A DNA stretch of 12,905 bases from Eubacteriales bacterium (GTDB lineage: Bacteria; Bacillota_A; Clostridia; Lachnospirales; Lachnospiraceae), in contig JAUNAE010000064.1 of assembly GCA_030527765.1 (NCBI GenBank), forward strand, positions 1-12,905. The letters are read 5' to 3'. A program made the position numbers and the translations under genes. This document shows positions 6,950 to 12,905 of this stretch, in pieces. Numbering within the stretch: position 1 is the stretch's first letter; every line of letters begins with the position of its first letter. The notes under the pieces are model-generated. The model was not told the DNA's origin. It did not search any database and saw only the letters and a list, made by a program, of their open reading frames with translations.

Positions 6950-6977
6950 GTCAGAAAACGGTCAGAAACCGCCTGAC
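6950..6977 (-). promoter_or_regulatory. Tandem 11-bp repeat and small hairpin in the purC leader
   Basis: On the plus strand GTCAGAAAACG (6950-6960) is followed directly by GTCAGAAACCG (6961-6971), one base different. GTCAG at 6961-6965 can also pair with CTGAC at 6973-6977. The unit lies just downstream of the purC -10 box, a position suited to an operator or RNA element. I do not recognise a PurR box of the B. subtilis type or a purine riboswitch here. Confidence 0.4.
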
Positions 6978-6986
6978 ACCGCAAAG

Positions 6987-7015
6987 ATTATATACCAACC
7001 AACCTTGGAATGCAA
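6987..7015 (-). promoter_or_regulatory. Promoter of the pur operon
   Basis: Minus-strand TATAAT (6987-6992) is a perfect -10 box. TTGCAT lies at 7010-7015 with a 17-nt spacer that contains a GGTTGGTTGG run. The -35 matches only its TTG. It lies in the gap downstream of the ABC ATPase gene, for which no clear terminator is seen, so some transporter transcripts may enter purC. Confidence 0.65.
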
Positions 7016-7041
7016 CCGCAAACTTAGGTTTTCCCTCGTTT

Positions 7042-7740
7042 TCAGACATCCTGGCTGGAAAGTTTGCCAAGAAACTCCTGCATTCTCGTATGATCGGAAG
7101 AAAATACTTCCTCCGGAGTTCCTTCCACTGCAATAACTCCTTTATCCATAAAAATGATATGATCGGAAATTTTTCTCGCAAAACTCATTTCATGGGTAAC
7201 AATTACCATAGTAACATGTTCTGCCGCCAGATCCTTGATAACTTTCAGAATCTCTCCCGTGAGCTCCGGATCCAGTGCAGATGTCGGCTCGTCAAAAAAC
7301 AGAATCTTCGGGTTCATGCAAAGTGCTCTTGCAATAGAAACTCTCTGCTGCTGACCTCCGGAAAGCTGATATGGATAAGCATCCGCTCTGTCCGCAAGCC
7401 CCATCTTCTCCAGAAGTTCCATTGCCTGTTTGTGAACTTCCTTTTTGTTGCGCTTCTGCACCTTGATCGGCGCATCTGTAATATTCTTCAGTACTGAAAA
7501 ATGCGGAAACAGATTAAAGTTCTGAAATACAAGTCCCACATCCCCGTTTTTGATAATCTCGCCCTTATCCTGTGTCTCCAGACCGGTCGCACAGCGAAGC
7601 AGAGTGGATTTTCCGGATCCGGAAGGACCAATGATTCCAAGGACCTCTCCGGCTTTAACTTCCAGAGAAATATCCTTCAGCACTTCCATCCCGTCAAAGG
7701 ATTTCTGGATGTGTCTCATTTCGAATAATGTTTCGCTCAT
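7042..7740 (-). CDS. Polar amino-acid ABC transporter, ATPase subunit
   Basis: The cytoplasmic ATPase of an amino-acid importer of the GlnQ/HisP/ArtP group. It has 232 residues with all nucleotide-binding motifs in order: Walker A GPSGSGKST (38-46), Q-loop VFQNFNLFPH (71-80), signature LSGGQQQR (126-133), Walker B ILFFDEP (146-152), D-loop SALD (154-157) and the switch histidine His183 in VTHEM. It lies 21 nt after the permease gene and completes a binding protein-permease-ATPase unit. The ribosome site before its ATG is weak (GGGAT close by, AAAGG farther up), so translation may rely on coupling with the permease. Substrate cannot be decided from the ATPase. Confidence 0.95.
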   Translation of the reverse strand: MSETLFEMRHIQKSFDGMEVLKDISLEVKAGEVLGIIGPSGSGKSTLLRCATGLETQDKGEIIKNGDVGLVFQNFNLFPHFSVLKNITDAPIKVQKRNKKEVHKQAMELLEKMGLADRADAYPYQLSGGQQQRVSIARALCMNPKILFFDEPTSALDPELTGEILKVIKDLAAEHVTMVIVTHEMSFARKISDHIIFMDKGVIAVEGTPEEVFSSDHTRMQEFLGKLSSQDV

Positions 7741-7761
7741 GATATCCCATGCCTTTCCTGA

Positions 7762-8418
7762 TTAACGATAATAATTCTGATTCTTTTCCATCTTTCTCAT
7801 AATCAATGCCACAACAAGATTAAAGATGTAATAGAAAATCGCAGCAATGACAAAAGGCATCATCGTGGTCTGTGCAGCCGCAATCTGTTTTGCCTTTGTG
7901 AACATCTCAGCAACTGCCACAACGAACGCAAGGGATGTATCTTTTACAAGAGTAATCACTTCATTCGTAACAGAAGGCAGAATTCGCTTAATTACCTGAG
8001 GCAGAATGATTCTGACAAAAGTCTGTGTTTTGGAATAGCCGAGAATGGCAGCCGCTTCATACTGACCCTTCGGCATAGACTCAATGCCCCCGCGAAAGAT
8101 CTCCGCAAAATAAGCTGCATAGTTAATGGTAAATCCAATAAATACTGCCAAAAGGCTGTAATTCGGTACAAAAGAAAGGGGAATGCCCAGTAGATAGTAA
8201 GGTCCAAAGTAAACTACCATAAGCTGGAGCATCAGCGGGGTTCCTCGCATAATCGAAATATACGCAGAAACAAGTACTCGGAGCGGGGCAAATTTTGACA
8301 TTCTTCCAAAGCAGATCAGAAGTCCCAGGGGAAGGGAACAAACAAGTGTTACAAGAAAAATCTCCACGGAGATTCCCATACCACTTGCCAACTGCTCAAG
8401 CATTGTCGTAATACTCAT
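7762..8418 (-). CDS. Polar amino-acid ABC transporter, permease subunit
   Basis: An inner-membrane permease of the HisM/HisQ/GlnP type, 218 residues. Hydrophobic spans are at about 16-38, 48-72, 86-107, 160-178 and 188-208. RGTPLMLQL (59-67) is the characteristic HisMQ stretch. The EAA loop that docks on the ATPase is YEAAAILGYSKTQTFVRIILPQ (120-141). Only one permease gene is present, so the channel is probably a homodimer. AGGAGG lies 6 nt before the ATG. The gene sits between the binding-protein gene (76-nt gap with a hairpin) and the ATPase gene (21-nt gap). Confidence 0.95.
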   Translation of the reverse strand: MSITTMLEQLASGMGISVEIFLVTLVCSLPLGLLICFGRMSKFAPLRVLVSAYISIMRGTPLMLQLMVVYFGPYYLLGIPLSFVPNYSLLAVFIGFTINYAAYFAEIFRGGIESMPKGQYEAAAILGYSKTQTFVRIILPQVIKRILPSVTNEVITLVKDTSLAFVVAVAEMFTKAKQIAAAQTTMMPFVIAAIFYYIFNLVVALIMRKMEKNQNYYR

Positions 8419-8455
8419 ATGATTCCTCCTGCAAAAAAATCCTATACCATAAGAA

Positions 8456-8483
8456 CAGAGGGCCGCATTACACGAACCCTCTG
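8456..8483 (-). terminator. Intercistronic hairpin between binding protein and permease genes
   Basis: CAGAGGG (8456-8462) pairs with CCCTCTG (8477-8483) around a 14-nt loop. On the minus strand the tail is TTCTTATGG, only partly T-rich, so this looks like a leaky terminator or an mRNA-stabilising hairpin. Such elements often raise binding-protein levels above permease levels. Confidence 0.5.
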
Positions 8484-8494
8484 CTTATTTTTTA

Positions 8495-9292
8495 TTACTC
8501 TGCGTCTTCAATACACAGCATATCTGCTACGCCGTACTCTTCTGCCAGTGTCTGAACCTCACCTGCTTCATAGAGTTTCAGGATTTCAGCCCATACCATA
8601 TCTCGCAGTTCTTCATTTCCTTTCTTGAATCCGATTCCGTACTGCTCACTCTGGATCGGCTCCTCAAGGATCACATACTTACCTTCCTCACGCTGGGCAA
8701 GCTGGTATTTTGCAACACCGATATCAACTGCAACTGCATCTTCTGCACCTGCATCAATATTCATAAATGCAGTGTTGTAATCCGGATTCTCTGTAAGAGA
8801 TGCAAAGCTTGCTGTCAATTCTGCATTGTCCTCACTGTTCAGGGCATCCAGTGCAGCGGAAGCAGCCTGTACAACAACTTTCTTTCCTGCAAGATCTGCA
8901 AGACTCTCAATGCCGGAATCAGCTGCGACTACCATCACCTGCTCATTGTTCAGATATGCAGGAGACCAGGTGTAATCGTCCTCACGTCCGTTAATTGTAA
9001 ATCCATTCCAGATACAATCGATGGTTCCGGAATTCAGTTCCATATCCTTGGAATCCCAGTTGATCGGTTTCTTCTCAAGAGTAAATCCAAGATTTTCACA
9101 AACCTTCTCAGCAACATCCAGATCGAAACCTACATATTCACCTTCATCATTCATATATCCAAATGGAGGATACTCTGCGTCGAATCCGACAACAAGTGTT
9201 TTATTCTCAACATCTGCATACACGTTCACTGCAGACATCATCCCCACTGCCATCATTCCGGCAAGTACAGCAGCAAATACTCTTTTTTTCAT
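8495..9292 (-). CDS. Polar amino-acid ABC transporter, extracellular binding protein
   Basis: A family-3 solute-binding protein of 265 residues that captures an amino acid outside the cell. An N-terminal signal peptide (MKKR, hydrophobic 7-22, then VYA|D) predicts cleavage after Ala26. Family motifs are VVGFDAEYPPFGY (34-46), GFDLDVAEKV (55-64), NGFTINGRED (96-105, ligand-binding Arg103) and AVAVDIGVAKY (186-196, Asp190). No cysteine follows the signal peptide (cysteines only at 65, 93 and 260), so it lacks the lipobox usual for Gram-positive binding proteins. The start at 9292 has AAGGAG 6 nt upstream; an in-frame GTG or ATG farther up, at 9316, has no ribosome site. The gene has a strong promoter, and its mRNA carries a hairpin before the permease gene. 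Ligand is undetermined. Confidence 0.94.
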   Translation of the reverse strand: MKKRVFAAVLAGMMAVGMMSAVNVYADVENKTLVVGFDAEYPPFGYMNDEGEYVGFDLDVAEKVCENLGFTLEKKPINWDSKDMELNSGTIDCIWNGFTINGREDDYTWSPAYLNNEQVMVVAADSGIESLADLAGKKVVVQAASAALDALNSEDNAELTASFASLTENPDYNTAFMNIDAGAEDAVAVDIGVAKYQLAQREEGKYVILEEPIQSEQYGIGFKKGNEELRDMVWAEILKLYEAGEVQTLAEEYGVADMLCIEDAE

Positions 9293-9325
9293 AATATTCT
9301 CCTTCTTGTTCACCATATTATCGAA

Positions 9326-9375
9326 TGTTCACTGAAGTGTACTAACTTTTTACCATGTGAACACTCTACCACATG
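9326..9375 (-). promoter_or_regulatory. Inverted repeats between transporter promoter and start codon
   Basis: TGTTCAC (9326-9332) and GTGAACA (9357-9363) form an inverted repeat with 24 nt between. CATGTG (9354-9359) and CACATG (9370-9375) form another, and CACTGAAGTG (9330-9339) is a small palindrome. They lie in the leader just after the predicted transcription start, a suitable place for an operator or RNA switch. No known regulator box was recognised. Confidence 0.4.
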
Positions 9376-9380
9376 AAAGC

Positions 9381-9409
9381 ATCGTATCATATCGGACTAA
9401 GACTGTCAA
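9381..9409 (-). promoter_or_regulatory. Sigma-A type promoter of the amino-acid transporter operon
   Basis: On the minus strand a perfect -35 TTGACA (9404-9409) and -10 TACGAT (9381-9386) are separated by 17 nt. Transcription should start near 9374, giving a leader of about 80 nt before the binding-protein gene. Confidence 0.8.
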
Positions 9410-9437
9410 GAAGGAGATCTTCCCACTTCTTATAATT

Positions 9438-9510
9438 TAACCGAATAGCTGCGGAGCAGCTATTCGGTTATGAGCAAGTAGCGAAGCGGATTGCGAATAT
9501 CCATTTGCTC
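9438..9510 (-). repeat. Structured repeat, copy 3 (after the unknown operon)
   Basis: A perfect 15-bp stem, 9438-9452 with 9456-9470, has loop GGA and contains AGCTGC/GCAGCT as in copy 2. Next to it GAGCAA (9472-9477) pairs with TTGCTC (9505-9510) around the core GCAAGTAGCGAAGCGGATTG. GCAAGTAGCGAA in the core also occurs in copy 1 on the opposite strand. The element starts within a few bases of the TPR gene's stop codon. The big hairpin could act in 3'-end formation for that operon, though its tail (TTAAATTATAAG) is not a strong T tract. Confidence 0.65.
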
Positions 9511-9514
9511 CGAA

Positions 9515-10309
9515 TCATGACCCTGTACTTCTGTGATAAGCTCTTGTAATTTCCCGGATCAGCTCATCTTCGGAGAGCCCCATCGTTTCCGGTTCCGGAA
9601 GACGTTGGATGAATTCCAGACGATCTTTCAGTTTCTGTCCTGCTGCCTCTCCCGGAAGAATCTTCTCCAGATGCACCGCAAAATCTTCCTCACTTCGAAT
9701 GGTTCTAAGAGCAAGCAGATGATCTACCAGTTCCTTGTCATCTCCTGAAGAGAGATATGCCTGATAAAAACACTCCTGAGCTTTTTCCATCTGAAAAAGA
9801 TTTGCATAGGCACATGCAAGATTGTGATATACCCCGGCTCTAAAGATCATCTGATGATTCTCTTTCGTCTTTTCCGGATCCGTGTCTTTCAGAAGTTCCT
9901 GGTACTCGCGAATTGCCTGCACATACATCTGGTTGTCCATGAGGCAGTCCGCTTTCTCCTTTCTTCGAACCTCCGGTTTCTGGCGATCCATACGATTCAG
10001 AAGTTCATTCAGTTTCTTCATCTCTTCATAAGAAAGATAATTGATCTCCTTAAAAATGGGATATAACACATCGGACAGATCCGAAAACTTTCCAAGGTGC
10101 AGGCGGATCTTTGCTGCCAGAGCCGGAAGCCAGAGTTCGTTTTCGATCCAGTTGCAGAGACTGTTGTTAATCAGTGTCCGGTCAATCAGATACAGATTTC
10201 CCGAAAGGAAATAGCACAATTCCTCAATCGAGTAAATATTCGTACTGATACTTTCTATATAGAAGGGCACGGATGCCCGTCTGGTCTGACACAAAATATA
10301 ATTACCCAT
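9515..10309 (-). CDS. TPR-repeat protein of an unknown operon
   Basis: A 264-residue, probably cytoplasmic protein with no signal peptide or membrane segment. Residues 1-70 form a conserved-looking N-terminal domain (IYSIEELCYFLSGNLYLID at 25-43, with a CNWIENEL segment at 52-59) that I think recurs in Lachnospiraceae but cannot name. The middle is helical and charged. Two TPR-like helical pairs stand out: 116-146 (KADCLMDNQMYVQAIREYQE) and 153-187 (AGVYHNLACAYANLFQMEKA and following). TPRs usually bind other proteins. AGGAGG 7 nt upstream overlaps the stop codon of the Hsp70-like gene, which suggests translational coupling and a joint role. No catalytic motif is visible; a co-chaperone or adaptor role is only inferred. 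Confidence 0.85.
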   Translation of the reverse strand: MGNYILCQTRRASVPFYIESISTNIYSIEELCYFLSGNLYLIDRTLINNSLCNWIENELWLPALAAKIRLHLGKFSDLSDVLYPIFKEINYLSYEEMKKLNELLNRMDRQKPEVRRKEKADCLMDNQMYVQAIREYQELLKDTDPEKTKENHQMIFRAGVYHNLACAYANLFQMEKAQECFYQAYLSSGDDKELVDHLLALRTIRSEEDFAVHLEKILPGEAAGQKLKDRLEFIQRLPEPETMGLSEDELIREITRAYHRSTGS

Positions 10310-10321
10310 GAGACATCCTCC

Positions 10322-11572
10322 TTACCATTCAAACGTTTCAACCCAGACCGCCCCGCTGGAAGGAAACATCTCTCCGAATCCAAGATCTTCTACACGGATC
10401 GTGCATTCTTTCGGAGAAATGAACTCAAGATCCAGTTTCAGACGTGTTGTTTTATTCGGTCTCTCCGGGAGCCCCGGAAGCGGCATAGAGACACGTTTTT
10501 TCTCGGAATCTCCCAGAGTGCTTTCAATAAATATCAAATCTCTTGTCTGATCAAGAATCAGTTCACAGCTGCTTTTGCACTCGTACCAGTTATTTCCGCC
10601 TTCAATCAGCGGAACATACGTCGGAGATCCCATCACCTGCATTTCCATCCCGATATCCTTTTGAATCCGTGAATCGCTCAGGAATCGATAGTTCTTAAAG
10701 TTTCGGTCTTCTTTCCGCTCTTTGCCCGCAGCACATGCGCCTCTTGCATAGAGATTGTTTCCGTAAAAAACTTTTCGTTTCTGGAAACAAAGCAGTTTCA
10801 CAGCCTCTTTTGCCCAGTCCTGGGAAAAACCGTTACCCGTCAGCTGAACACTGGAATACATTTCCTTCTTGGAAAGGGTACTCTCAATGAACTCACAGAA
10901 CTTTTTGTCCCGAAGTTCCGGTGTTTCCGGAAGAATCATCTCCTCTGTTGCTGAAAGCATTGCCAGAAGCGGCGTTTTTCTCCGGTTGACAAGGAGTCTT
11001 CGAAACTTTACCTTATTTCCTTTGAAATCATACCAGGCAACACTTCTGGAGAGCGGTTCCTTATGCTGTGTCATGGCATAATAATAAAAACTCTCTCCAT
11101 AATCAATCATCAGAAATCGGTTTTCCGGAAATCCCAGAGCTTTACAGGCTTTTTTTAAGTTTTCCACCCGGGTAGCATTAAATTCCGGACATGTGATTAC
11201 GAGGCAGCTTGTATTGTTCACCACATCCATCACTCCCAGAAATGCAAGCATTCCCTTCAGAAATTCGGCTGCCAGCATGTGGGGCAGTACTTCATCATCT
11301 CCCAGAAGGATCGGCTGATCCGTTCCACAAAGCTCATACAGTTCCGGGACTTCCAACCCGTTCTTCTCATCCGCAAAAAATCTTGCTTCCAGTCCCACGA
11401 CAAACTCCCCCTTGTCTGCCTTCCTTGTCAGACAGGTCGGAGCCTCATACTGGCTGGATCCCACTTTCATGGACAGGGATCTTGGTTCCTGGGCTTTTCT
11501 ATCATAATAACAAATTTGTGTAGTCTCTCTGCCAAAGTCAAGACCCACAATCAGATCGCGAATTTCATTCAT
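10322..11572 (-). CDS. Hsp70/actin-fold ATPase-like protein (DUF5716-like)
   Basis: A 416-residue protein with features of the Hsp70/actin ATPase fold. The first phosphate loop is LIVGLDFGRETT (7-18, Asp12). VITCPEFNATRVENLKKACK (125-144) resembles Hsp70 'ITVPAYF', followed by DYGESFYYYAM (157-167, Glu160 at the Hsp70 catalytic-Glu position). The second phosphate loop is degenerate (WYDFKGNK, 180-187). The adenosine region is LTGNGFS (244-250) and LYARGACAAG (274-283). From about 295 a beta-rich C-terminal part could parallel a substrate-binding domain. I recall such proteins as family DUF5716; this is unverified. It lies 15 nt after the large upstream gene and 12 nt before the TPR gene. AAGGA precedes the ATG. 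ATP binding is likely; hydrolysis and clients are unknown. Confidence 0.8.
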   Translation of the reverse strand: MNEIRDLIVGLDFGRETTQICYYDRKAQEPRSLSMKVGSSQYEAPTCLTRKADKGEFVVGLEARFFADEKNGLEVPELYELCGTDQPILLGDDEVLPHMLAAEFLKGMLAFLGVMDVVNNTSCLVITCPEFNATRVENLKKACKALGFPENRFLMIDYGESFYYYAMTQHKEPLSRSVAWYDFKGNKVKFRRLLVNRRKTPLLAMLSATEEMILPETPELRDKKFCEFIESTLSKKEMYSSVQLTGNGFSQDWAKEAVKLLCFQKRKVFYGNNLYARGACAAGKERKEDRNFKNYRFLSDSRIQKDIGMEMQVMGSPTYVPLIEGGNNWYECKSSCELILDQTRDLIFIESTLGDSEKKRVSMPLPGLPERPNKTTRLKLDLEFISPKECTIRVEDLGFGEMFPSSGAVWVETFEW

Positions 11573-11587
11573 TGTCAGTTTCCTTCT

Positions 11588-12905
11588 TTATGGCTCACGT
11601 ACAATTGTAAATAATTCATTCACATACTGTTGATGTCGAAGATATTCTCTGAGACGTTCCTTCACATCTTCCGGATTTCCTTCTTTTCTTGCCAGAAGAA
11701 TCTTGTTAATCTGCTGGTACTTGCTGATGGACTCCGTCTCGGTTGTATTGATCGAAAGAACCCTCTCCTTCGTCTTCTTCTCTTCTCCCTCATGCTCGAT
11801 CACGAAATAGTATTTCAGCGACTCTCCGTAAAACAGTGTAAACGGGCGCACAAAAATTCCTTCGTATAAGTTGTTCATAGGAACGCTCTGATACTCCTCT
11901 GCAGTTCCAATTCCCTGATCCAGCTGATAAAACAGCGTCACCTTTGCATCCGGAGCCTCGTGAATTTCCACAAACACTTTGTCATCCAGCTGATACGGTG
12001 CCAGGAGTTCCTGGGGAAGTTTTCTCATAAAGGAGAAAGTATATCCTTCTTTCATGCATTCTTTCAAAAGCTGCTTTTCCATTTGAAGGGTTTCTTCATC
12101 CGCTGCTTTCTCCTTTGCAAGTTCCTTAAACAGTGCCATATGGCAGATCTTCGGAACCGGCCAGGATTCTCTCACTACTTTCATAAGACATTTCTTCACA
12201 TAAGGGGACATTGGATATTCCCGCACAAAGGTGCCATAGGAAATCTGCGTCAGATATGCTCCGGCAATTCTGTCCTTGCCCAGATGATGCATATACTGCT
12301 CCAGAACGGCTTCTCCTTCTTTTCGGAAATCCTGGGTAAACATCAGCACTTCCAGAATCCGCTCTTCCCAGGCATAAGTGTCCAGATCGAACCCTCTGGC
12401 ACTTTTCCAGATCTTCAGAAGTTCCTCCACGGAACCGTTTCGGTATTTCATAAGATACTGCAGAATGACTTCATCATAAAATCCTCTGGCATATATTTCC
12501 GATGCCAGTGCCAGTGTCTCTTCCTCTTCTTCCATATCTGTCTTCTGAATTCTCTGACTTACCAGTTTCAGAAGTTCTCCGTCACTCAGTCCCTCATTTC
12601 CGTATTTTTCCACAATCTCAAAGGCTTCTTCATAAAATCCTCTGCGAATCAGTATGGAAAGAAGGGTACCTTTGTCTACCTTTGCGTACTCCTCATAGTC
12701 CAGAGTGCGCAGGTTTTCGTCCAGTTCCTCACTGTCCGGATGAGCGGCATAAAATGCAAGAATCCGTTTTCTTGCACTTCTTCGATAAGCGGCAGTGAAG
12801 GCTTCCGACTGTACCAGTTTCTGGAACAGAGAAAGATTTTCTCTTGAAATCTCCGCTGTTTCTGCAAAATGGAGAAGAATCCCCGGATCCGTAACGCCTT
12901 TTTCC
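11588..12905 (-). CDS. C-terminal part of a large uncharacterised protein (DUF5717-like), cut by window edge
   Basis: The frame is open to the right edge; I translated it past the internal GTG near 12613 and found no stop, so the start lies outside the window. 438 residues are visible. The first part is built of helical repeats (LIRRGFYEEAFEIVEKYG at the window's 12614 region, then IYARGFYDEVILQYLMKY), resembling TPR/solenoid units. About 110-130 residues before the end a beta-rich segment follows (KVFVEIHEAPDAKVTLFYQL to LKYYFVIEHEGE). A charged helical tail ends in VREP. From memory it fits the C-terminus of DUF5717, proteins of over 1000 residues in Lachnospiraceae with no known function. 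It is the first visible gene of the three-gene operon, 15 nt before the Hsp70-like gene. Confidence 0.8.
   Translation of the reverse strand, partial: EKGVTDPGILLHFAETAEISRENLSLFQKLVQSEAFTAAYRRSARKRILAFYAAHPDSEELDENLRTLDYEEYAKVDKGTLLSILIRRGFYEEAFEIVEKYGNEGLSDGELLKLVSQRIQKTDMEEEEETLALASEIYARGFYDEVILQYLMKYRNGSVEELLKIWKSARGFDLDTYAWEERILEVLMFTQDFRKEGEAVLEQYMHHLGKDRIAGAYLTQISYGTFVREYPMSPYVKKCLMKVVRESWPVPKICHMALFKELAKEKAADEETLQMEKQLLKECMKEGYTFSFMRKLPQELLAPYQLDDKVFVEIHEAPDAKVTLFYQLDQGIGTAEEYQSVPMNNLYEGIFVRPFTLFYGESLKYYFVIEHEGEEKKTKERVLSINTTETESISKYQQINKILLARKEGNPEDVKERLREYLRHQQYVNELFTIVREP

Noticed and set aside
6905..7041. Purine riboswitch or B. subtilis-type PurR box upstream of purC
   Set aside because: The conserved riboswitch core and the CCGAAC/GTTCGG arms are both absent.
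9293..9316. Start at 9316 for the binding protein
   Set aside because: It would lengthen the signal peptide's n-region and lacks a ribosome site; AAGGAG lies 6 nt before the ATG at 9292.
9293..9380. T-box leader for the amino-acid transporter
   Set aside because: The leader is only about 80 nt and lacks a T-box sequence and a terminator/antiterminator pair.
11960..12847. Plus-strand open frame of 295 codons opposite the large protein
   Set aside because: Antisense to a frame that stays open to the edge and fits the neighbouring operon; the Phe/His-rich translation is typical of a shadow.

Overview
The window looks like ordinary chromosome of a low-to-mid GC Firmicute, most likely a gut member of the family Lachnospiraceae (Blautia / Ruminococcus gnavus / Mediterraneibacter-like). 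This rests on gene content and protein style recalled from memory (eukaryote-like PurB, an atypical PurA, an uncharacterised Hsp70-like/TPR/large-protein cluster), on strong Shine-Dalgarno sites and on sigma-A type promoters. It was not checked by a database search. No phage, transposase, integrase, CRISPR array, tRNA or rRNA was seen, and no gene-free stretch exceeds 300 bases.

Layout. Only aroE (about 175-1041) is on the plus strand. Its promoter and a folded leader lie at 14-135, and its terminator lies inside the next, convergent gene. Everything else is on the minus strand. Reading down from the aroE junction: a membrane-anchored YdcF/SanA-type DUF218 protein (1029-1781); a small SEC-C zinc-motif protein with its own promoter and a long hairpin terminator (1884-2393); a two-pass membrane-anchored HAD phosphatase-like protein (2466-3278); a purine operon transcribed purC-purB-purA (6895 to 3418) with a promoter at 6987-7015 and a terminator at 3372-3398; a polar amino-acid ABC transporter transcribed binding protein-permease-ATPase (9292 to 7042) with a strong promoter at 9381-9409; and an operon of unknown function running in from the right edge (12905 to 9515): a large protein of which only the C-terminal 438 residues are visible, an Hsp70/actin-fold ATPase-like protein, and a TPR protein.

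How genes work together. PurB acts on two substrates, SAICAR (made by PurC) and adenylosuccinate (made by PurA), so this operon groups the two aspartate-adding enzymes with the one lyase that removes fumarate from both products. The three transporter genes form a complete importer. A hairpin between the binding-protein gene and the permease gene could let the binding protein be made in excess. The three unknown genes are tightly packed (12- and 15-nt gaps, a stop codon overlapping the next Shine-Dalgarno), so their products probably act together.

Most worth a second look: the Hsp70-like/TPR/large-protein operon (9515-12905), which I think matches the uncharacterised DUF5716/DUF5717 families; a family of three related structured repeats at about 74-135, 3303-3368 and 9438-9510, all in the same orientation relative to the downstream gene; two in-frame translation starts for aroE, the upstream one running through one of these repeats; an aroE terminator hidden in codons of the opposing gene; and a substrate-binding protein without a lipobox.
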